A DNA stretch of 64,000 nucleotides, taken from NCBI RefSeq assembly GCF_026008495.1, contig NZ_BQUN01000005.1:1-64000 (forward strand), given 5' to 3'. Positions 59,473-64,000 of this stretch are shown here, piece after piece (position 1 is the first letter of the stretch; each line of letters opens with the position of its first letter). The position numbers and the translations under genes are program-made. This stretch comes from Streptomyces sp. A012304 (GTDB lineage Bacteria > Actinomycetota > Actinomycetes > Streptomycetales > Streptomycetaceae). A model generated the notes under the pieces. That model was not told where the DNA came from. It ran no database searches and was given only the letters and a program-made list of their open reading frames with translations.

Positions 59473-60465
59473 ATGCTGCGGACCGCTCTGTGCGACCTCT
59501 TGGGCGTGGACGTGCCGGTCATCGGCGCGCCGTACGGCCCCTTCGAGCAGGTCGAGCTGGCCGCGGCGCTGTGCGGCGCCGGGGCCCTGGGCAGCCTCGG
59601 GACGGCGGTGCGTCCGCTGCCCGACCTGCGGCGCCAATGGGCGCGGATGCGGGAGCTCACCGACCGCCCGTTCGCCGTCAACCACACGCTGCGCCCGCTG
59701 AACGAGGAGGCGTTCCGGGCGACGATCGAGGAGCGCCCCGCCGCGATCTCCTTCCATCTCGGCGTCCCCGCCGACCTGGTCGCACGCGCCCACGACGCGG
59801 GCATCCTGTGGATCCAGCAGGTCATGGACGTGGAGCAGGCCGAGGAGGCCGTCCGGGCGGGGGCGGACGTCATCGTCGCCCAGGGCGGCGAGGCGGGCGG
59901 CAACGGCGGCGAGGTGGCCACCATGGTGCTGGTTCCGCAGGTGGTGGACATCGCGGGGGACATTCCCGTCGTCGCCGCGGGCGGGATCGCCGACGGCCGG
60001 GGTCTGGCGGCCGCGCTGGCGCTCGGCGCGCAGGGAGTCGTGCTCGGAACGCGGCTGCTCGCCTCGGTGGAGATGGGCATCGCCGAGGAATGGAAACAGC
60101 GGATCGTCGCGGCCGGGGCGACGGACACCGTCAAGCTGAGGCACGGCGACAGGGTCCTGCCCCCGTACTCGCGCCCCGGCCGCCACCCGGGCCGGCCCCG
60201 GACCCTGCGCACCCCCTTCCTCGACGAGCTCGAAGCGCATCCCGAACGGGTGGACCCGGCCGAGGCCGGGCCACGGCTGGTGGAGGCGGTGCTGTCCGGC
60301 CGGGGGCACGAGTTCCTGCCGTTCACCGGCCAGTCGGCCGCCCTCGTCCACGACGTCCTCCCGGCGGCCGAGATCGTGCGGGGGATCGTGGCCGACGCGG
60401 AGCGCGTCCTGCGCGGGATCACCGATGCCACCGGACCGCCGCGCCCCGCGGGGACGCCCCAGTAG
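59473..60465 (+). CDS. Nitronate monooxygenase-like FMN oxidoreductase (second)
   Basis: A 330-residue TIM-barrel flavoprotein of the same family as the gene at 23491. It has VPVIGAPYGPFEQVELAAAL (about 14-33), the family AQGGEAGGNGGEVATMVLVP (about 139-158) in which the usual GGH is GGN, and PVVAAGGIADGRGLAAALAL. The His to Asn change at the catalytic His position suggests an altered activity. A perfect GGGAGG precedes the ATG. It converges with the photolyase gene. It does not carry the 22-bp lipid operator upstream. Confidence 0.83.
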   Translation: MLRTALCDLLGVDVPVIGAPYGPFEQVELAAALCGAGALGSLGTAVRPLPDLRRQWARMRELTDRPFAVNHTLRPLNEEAFRATIEERPAAISFHLGVPADLVARAHDAGILWIQQVMDVEQAEEAVRAGADVIVAQGGEAGGNGGEVATMVLVPQVVDIAGDIPVVAAGGIADGRGLAAALALGAQGVVLGTRLLASVEMGIAEEWKQRIVAAGATDTVKLRHGDRVLPPYSRPGRHPGRPRTLRTPFLDELEAHPERVDPAEAGPRLVEAVLSGRGHEFLPFTGQSAALVHDVLPAAEIVRGIVADAERVLRGITDATGPPRPAGTPQ

Positions 60466-60486
60466 TAGCCCGAGCGTGGCTCCCCG

Positions 60487-61857
60487 TCAGCGGTCCTGGA
60501 CGCTCGCGGCCCGTCGGAACCGGGCGAGCCCCTCCGACAGCTCGATGATCCGATCCGGATAGCCGGTCGCCGCCCGCTCGGCGTCCGGCAGCTTCCACGG
60601 CTCGTGCACCGCCGGACCCCCGATCCCCGCCAGCTCGGGCACCCACCGCCGCACGTACGCCCCGTCCCGGTCGTGCCGCTTGGCCTGCGCGACCGGGTTG
60701 AGGACCCGGTTGGGCCGGGTGTCGCTGCCCGTCCCCGCCACCCACTGCCAGTTGAGCTGGTTGTTGGCCACATCCCCGTCCACCAGCAGCTCCAGGAAGT
60801 GGCGCGCGCCGATCCGCCAGTCGACGTACAGCGTCTTGGTGAGGAAGCTCGCGGTCAGTAGCCGGCCCCGGTTGTGCATCCACCCCTCGTGCCGCAGTTG
60901 CCGCATCGCCGCGTCCACCACCGGACAGCCGGTACGGCCCTCCCGCCACGCCTCGATGTCCGCCCGGGCCGTCCGCTCGGTCCGCCACCGGTGGCCGCGG
61001 CTCCGGTAGTCGGCGTGTGACGCCTCCGGGCGGGCCGCCAGCAGCTGGCGGTGGAAGTCGCGCCAGGCGAGCTGCCGTACGAACGCCTCGGCGCCCGGGC
61101 CGCCCGCCGCGCGCGCCCGGTGCACGAGTTCGACGGGGGAGACGGTGCCGAAGTGCAGATGGGGCGAGAGCCGGGAGGTGGCGTCACCGGCCAGGTCGTC
61201 GTGCCGGTCCTCGTAGGCGGAGATCCCCTGGCGCAGCCAGGCGGTCAGCCGTCCGCGGCCCTCCGCCTCACCGCCCGGGCCCAGTCCCGGCGACTCCCCC
61301 CGGTACGAGGGCGGCTCCAGCGAGCCGACAGCGTCCGGCACCCGTACGGTCCGGGGCGCGCCGAGCGGCTTGCGCGGGGTCTCGCCCGACCAGCGGCGTA
61401 AGTACGGCGTGAAGACGGCGAAGTGGTCCGCACCGGACGGGGTCACCGCACCGGGGGCCAGGACGGTCGTCACCGTGTCGTGGACGTGCAGCCGCACGCC
61501 CTGGGCCGCCAGGGCGTGCCGCAGCCGTTCCTCCCGGCGCTGCGCGTACCCGCTCACATCGGCCGCCAGGTGCACCGCGCCGGCCCCCGCCTCGGCGGCC
61601 ACCCGGCACACCTCGGCGACCACGTCGCCCGAGCGCAGGACCAGCCGCCCGCCCCGCCGCCGCAGGCCCGCGTCCAGGTCGCGCAGGCAGTCGGAGAGGA
61701 ACGCCAGCCGGTTGGGCGTGGCGAACCCGGCGCCGTCCACGGCCCGGTCGCGCACGAACAACGGGACCACCTCCCGGCTCGAGTCGAGGGCGGCGCGCAG
61801 CGGCGGATGGTCGTGCAGACGCAGGTCGGAGGTGTACAGGACCAGCGAGACGTTCAT
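60487..61857 (-). CDS. phr: Deoxyribodipyrimidine photolyase / cryptochrome family
   Basis: A 456-residue flavoprotein. The N-terminal alpha/beta antenna domain starts VSLVLYTSDLRLHDHPPL. The FAD-binding helical domain contains TSRLSPHLHFGTVSP (about 245-259), FVRQLAWRDFHRQLL, GCPVVDAAMRQLRHEGWMHN (about 338-357), LLVDGDVANNQLNWQWVAGT (about 382-401) and RVLNPVAQAKRHD. All are standard for CPD photolyases of class I, which repair UV dimers using blue light. No ribosome site is clear before the ATG. Confidence 0.93.
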   Translation of the reverse strand: MNVSLVLYTSDLRLHDHPPLRAALDSSREVVPLFVRDRAVDGAGFATPNRLAFLSDCLRDLDAGLRRRGGRLVLRSGDVVAEVCRVAAEAGAGAVHLAADVSGYAQRREERLRHALAAQGVRLHVHDTVTTVLAPGAVTPSGADHFAVFTPYLRRWSGETPRKPLGAPRTVRVPDAVGSLEPPSYRGESPGLGPGGEAEGRGRLTAWLRQGISAYEDRHDDLAGDATSRLSPHLHFGTVSPVELVHRARAAGGPGAEAFVRQLAWRDFHRQLLAARPEASHADYRSRGHRWRTERTARADIEAWREGRTGCPVVDAAMRQLRHEGWMHNRGRLLTASFLTKTLYVDWRIGARHFLELLVDGDVANNQLNWQWVAGTGSDTRPNRVLNPVAQAKRHDRDGAYVRRWVPELAGIGGPAVHEPWKLPDAERAATGYPDRIIELSEGLARFRRAASVQDR

Positions 61858-62067
61858 GGCGCTGACTTTCGGACGAGCGGTGGCGGCACACCTGCTTCGG
61901 TACCGCGGACCGCGTTCCGCCCCGGTGCCGCCGCGCCCGGCGCGGGTGCGGATCCCTCGGTCGGACGGGTGAGCCCCGGCGGGTGAAACATGAACATGTC
62001 CAGGCCGATCCGGGGCACACGACCTGTACGGGAAATGTCCGTCATACGACAGGAGGTGCCGACCGCT

Positions 62068-62235
62068 ATGGGCGCGAGGGTGTTGGAGCGTTTTCCCGCT
62101 GGAGCTCCGCGCGGATCGTGGCCGGCGGAGGAGTACGCGGCACGGCGGCGGGCCGAGGGACTGCCGGCGACCGTGGTCATGGACCTCAAGTCGGACGCCT
62201 TCCTCGTCGTGGTGCGGTCGGGCGACGAGGAGTGA
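62068..62235 (+). CDS. Small hypothetical protein, 55 residues
   Basis: A small soluble protein (MGARVLERFPAG, then RGSWPAEEYAARRRAEGLPA and DAFLVVV). Its composition and GC-rich third positions support it as coding. AGGAGGTG lies 11 bases upstream of the ATG. Upstream in-frame ATGs at 61990 and 62035 are possible but less supported. The function is unknown. It is divergent from the photolyase gene. Confidence 0.6.
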   Translation: MGARVLERFPAGAPRGSWPAEEYAARRRAEGLPATVVMDLKSDAFLVVVRSGDEE

Positions 62236-62241
62236 CCCGCC

Positions 62242-62260
62242 CGGGGCCCAGGGTGCCCCG
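62242..62260. terminator. Terminator between convergent genes
   Basis: CGGGGC and GCCCCG pair around a 7-base loop, 6 bases after the small gene. Confidence 0.55.
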
Positions 62261-62323
62261 CACATCGTGCCGCCGGTCGGAAGTCACCGCCACTCGGAGC
62301 CGGCCTGATCCACGGCACACCGC

Positions 62324-63361
62324 CTAGCGCGGGCCACCCGTGAGCGCGTCGAGATGCGCCGCCCGGGACTCCGGGGTCTGACCCTGCACCAGGAGGAACA
62401 GTCCCTCCCTCGCCAGGCGCTGGGCCCTGCTCGTCAGCAGCATCGAGCGGCCGCCGCCGGCCACCACCGCCGCCGTGGTCGCCGCCCGCAGCAGCTCGTA
62501 GGACTGGATCCGCAGCGACAGGCGCTCCTCCAGGCGTTCGTCCGGCACCGGGTGGTCGGCCAGGGCGTAGGCCCGGCCGCGGACCTCGGTCAGGCGGGCG
62601 CGGAACGGGGCCGCCGTGTCCTCGTCCAGCAGGGTCAGGGCGGCCTCCGCGAGACCGAAGACCGCCGGACTGGCGCTCACCGCCTTGGTGCGGTCCGCCG
62701 CCGCCCACCGGTCGAGCGGCGTGCGCAGGGCCACCGCCTCCTCGGGCAGCCGGAAGCCGTCCAGGTCCAGGGAGACCGTGCGGGCGGCGGTGAGGGCCGC
62801 CAGGCGCAGCGGCCGTGAGGCGCGCAGACCCGGCTGCTCCCGCGACTCGGTGAAGGCGAAAAGGGCCTCGCCGGCGTCGGTGACCCCGGCGAGGAGCATC
62901 ACGTCGTTCAGACCCCACCCCGTGTACCAGGGCACGGTCCCGTCGAACCGCCAGCCGTCCCGCTCCCGGGTCACCCGGACGGGGACGCGCGGGTACGCCC
63001 GCAGATGGGCGTAGGCCACCCCGGACAGCAGTTCTCCCCGGGCCAGTGGCCCCAGCAGCCGGTCGCGCACCGGACCCTCGCTCCGCGCCAGCGTCAGCAC
63101 GGGCGTGTGGTGCTGGGTCTGGACGAACCAGGTCGAGCAGCAGGCCCCGGCCAGGATCTCCGCCGTCTCGCGCACCACCTCCGCCGGGGCCGCCGCACCG
63201 CCGTACTCCTTCGGCGCGTTCAGCCCCAGCAGGCCCGACCGCCTGATCTCCGTGAGGTGGCTCGCGGGAACCCCCTCCTGGTCGACGCGTTCCGCGTGGG
63301 GTGCGAGGAGGGTGTCGGCCAGGTGGCGGGCGCGGGTGACGAGGAGGTGCGGTGCGGTCAT
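62324..63361 (-). CDS. Acyl-CoA dehydrogenase-like flavoprotein
   Basis: A 345-residue protein of the acyl-CoA dehydrogenase fold. The N-terminal helical part (VDQEGVPASHLTEIRRSGLL, then GLNAPKEYGG) is typical. WFVQTQHHTPVLTLA and WRFDGTVPWYTGWGLND correspond to the FAD and substrate region. The C-terminal helical bundle is shorter than in standard enzymes, and the usual GGxG-NEI-type end is replaced. It may be a monooxygenase-type relative (HpaB/DszC-like) rather than a dehydrogenase. It begins at ATG; upstream residues in the same frame are non-coding in type. Confidence 0.75.
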   Translation of the reverse strand: MTAPHLLVTRARHLADTLLAPHAERVDQEGVPASHLTEIRRSGLLGLNAPKEYGGAAAPAEVVRETAEILAGACCSTWFVQTQHHTPVLTLARSEGPVRDRLLGPLARGELLSGVAYAHLRAYPRVPVRVTRERDGWRFDGTVPWYTGWGLNDVMLLAGVTDAGEALFAFTESREQPGLRASRPLRLAALTAARTVSLDLDGFRLPEEAVALRTPLDRWAAADRTKAVSASPAVFGLAEAALTLLDEDTAAPFRARLTEVRGRAYALADHPVPDERLEERLSLRIQSYELLRAATTAAVVAGGGRSMLLTSRAQRLAREGLFLLVQGQTPESRAAHLDALTGGPR

Positions 63362-63761
63362 GCCCGCGATTCTCCCGGACCCGTCCGTCGAGGTCGGGAG
63401 CGGTGCGGAGCCAGCTCCGTGACCACGTCGAAGTCCAACCCGTCGTCCACCTACCTCACCCCGCTCGGCCAGGACCACTGGCGGCTGAGCCGGTGAACCG
63501 CTGGGCCCGTGATCGGCTGAGAGCCCGGCGGTGGGCGGACGCGGGCAGGAGCGGACGGAAGTAGTCCGCCAAGTGGCAGCAAAGGCGCGGCTCTTAGTCC
63601 GGAACGACAAGGTCCGTAGTCCGAAACGGCCAATTCCGGCGGACTTTCGAATCCGGCATGCACGAAACGGCACCGCCGGACGCCGTGGGGGCAGAAGGTG
63701 TAACCGTCGCCTTCCGGGGCTCAAGGGCCCCGAACAGCCAGCGGAGAGGACCGAAGGGTCC
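63362..63761. other. 400-base regulatory-looking intergenic stretch
   Basis: No gene supported. It contains three TAGTCCG copies (63562, 63595 and 63617) spaced 33 and 22 bases apart, and a short hairpin CGGGGC-N6-GCCCCG at 63715-63732. Confidence 0.5.
63562..63623. promoter_or_regulatory. Three phased TAGTCCG repeats
   Basis: TAGTCCG occurs at 63562-63568, 63595-63601 and 63617-63623. Start-to-start distances are 33 and 22 bases, close to three and two helical turns. They lie 139 to 200 bases before the small gene at 63762. Confidence 0.5.
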
Positions 63762-63926
63762 GTGAACGACCAGTTCGAACAGCTCGCCCGGGACGTGGCG
63801 TTGTCCCTGCTCGCCCTGCGGGTCTTCGGACCCGCCGCCGTCGCCCTCGCGCGCCGGGTCGTCGCCGCACTCGTGCGGGTCGGCGTCCGGGAGATGGATC
63901 ACCGGCTCCCGGGAGGCGATCGGTGA
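63762..63926 (+). CDS. Small protein, 54 residues
   Basis: A 54-residue protein, MNDQFEQLARDVALSLLALR, with an amphipathic or membrane-associated helix to about 42. I do not recognise it. The GTG start has AGGACC upstream. Its stop overlaps the start of the next gene (GTGA), so the two are coupled. Confidence 0.6.
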   Translation: MNDQFEQLARDVALSLLALRVFGPAAVALARRVVAALVRVGVREMDHRLPGGDR

Positions 63927-64000
63927 CCCAGGAGGAGTTGCGACCCGCCGGAAAACCCCGGGCGGCGGAGAAGCTGCCGCTGGACTTCACGGCCTTCCAC
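63923..64000 (+). CDS. Start of a probable sigma-factor-like gene (partial)
   Basis: Only 26 codons are inside the window (GTG start, then TQEELRPAG, then KLPLDFTAFH at the edge). The LPLDFTAFH pattern is like the start of region 2 in Streptomyces ECF-type sigma proteins, where a short gene of this kind often precedes it. This is a tentative inference because the rest is missing. Confidence 0.4.
   Translation, partial: MTQEELRPAGKPRAAEKLPLDFTAFH

Noticed and set aside
1-64000. Long open frames antisense to, or offset from, real genes, in places longer than the real gene
   Set aside because: They follow from the GC-rich third codon position. Their translations are Arg/Pro/Ala-rich with no domain motifs and no ribosome sites.
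1-64000. CRISPR arrays, rRNA or tRNA genes
   Set aside because: No regularly spaced repeat array and no cloverleaf or rRNA-like segments were recognised in the gaps by eye; a covariance-model search could still find a small RNA.

Overview
The window is high-GC actinobacterial DNA, almost certainly a Streptomyces chromosome. It carries genes typical of that genus: a chaplin, an SsgA-like sporulation protein, an NsdB-type TPR regulator, two SpoIIE-type phosphatases, DUF397, DUF6479 and SPW proteins. Coding frames have third positions that are nearly all G or C, so long antisense open frames occur everywhere and were left out. About 60 genes are supported. No rRNA, tRNA, CRISPR array or complete mobile element was seen. 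The only trace of a mobile element is a weak TnpB-like tail at the left edge.

Layout. 1-3 kb: a possible transposase tail and a translationally coupled nucleotidyltransferase, BON and metallophosphoesterase operon. 3-10.4 kb: a carbohydrate block with a GH115 xylan alpha-glucuronidase divergent from an RpiB-like isomerase and a phosphoketolase, with a perfect LacI-type palindrome between them, then an ATP-grasp protein. 10.4-16.2 kb: PAS-SpoIIE phosphatase, fructosamine kinase-like protein, small Streptomyces proteins, a Cys-rich copper-storage-like protein and an acyl-CoA dehydrogenase. 16.2-18.6 kb: an alcohol dehydrogenase and an ion channel behind two DosR-like near-palindromes. 18.9-23.4 kb: MpaB-family oxygenase, double Nudix protein, methyltransferase, FAD oxidoreductase and a DUF2795 protein.

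23.4-37.5 kb is a lipid (acyl-CoA) catabolism region: a nitronate monooxygenase-like protein coupled to an acyl-CoA ligase, a secreted Ntn-hydrolase acylase, decayed MarR and tautomerase genes, a second ligase with an alpha/beta hydrolase, and a FadD-like ligase divergent from a crotonase, tandem-DUF35, thiolase, thiolase operon. Both thiolase-fold proteins seem to lack the nucleophilic Cys, so the operon may carry out retro-aldol side-chain cleavage. Identical-architecture 22-bp sites (AATCTGAC-N6-TCAGAAAA) precede the nitronate monooxygenase gene and the FadD/crotonase divergence, which suggests one regulon.

37.5-52.6 kb is stress, cell-wall and development: DUF397, universal stress protein, secreted amidase, phosphotransferase, NsdB, PAS-SpoIIE phosphatase, SsgA-like protein, inositol dehydrogenase-like oxidoreductase, a baeRF-type protein, hydrolases, a tripeptidyl aminopeptidase and a two-domain sortase-anchored chaplin. 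52.7-64 kb is mixed: two GNAT proteins, small membrane proteins, a PfpI-family protein divergent from a LysR regulator, a secreted GH6 cellulase, a second nitronate monooxygenase-like protein, a photolyase, an acyl-CoA dehydrogenase-like protein, and the start of a probable sigma-factor-like gene that runs off the right edge.
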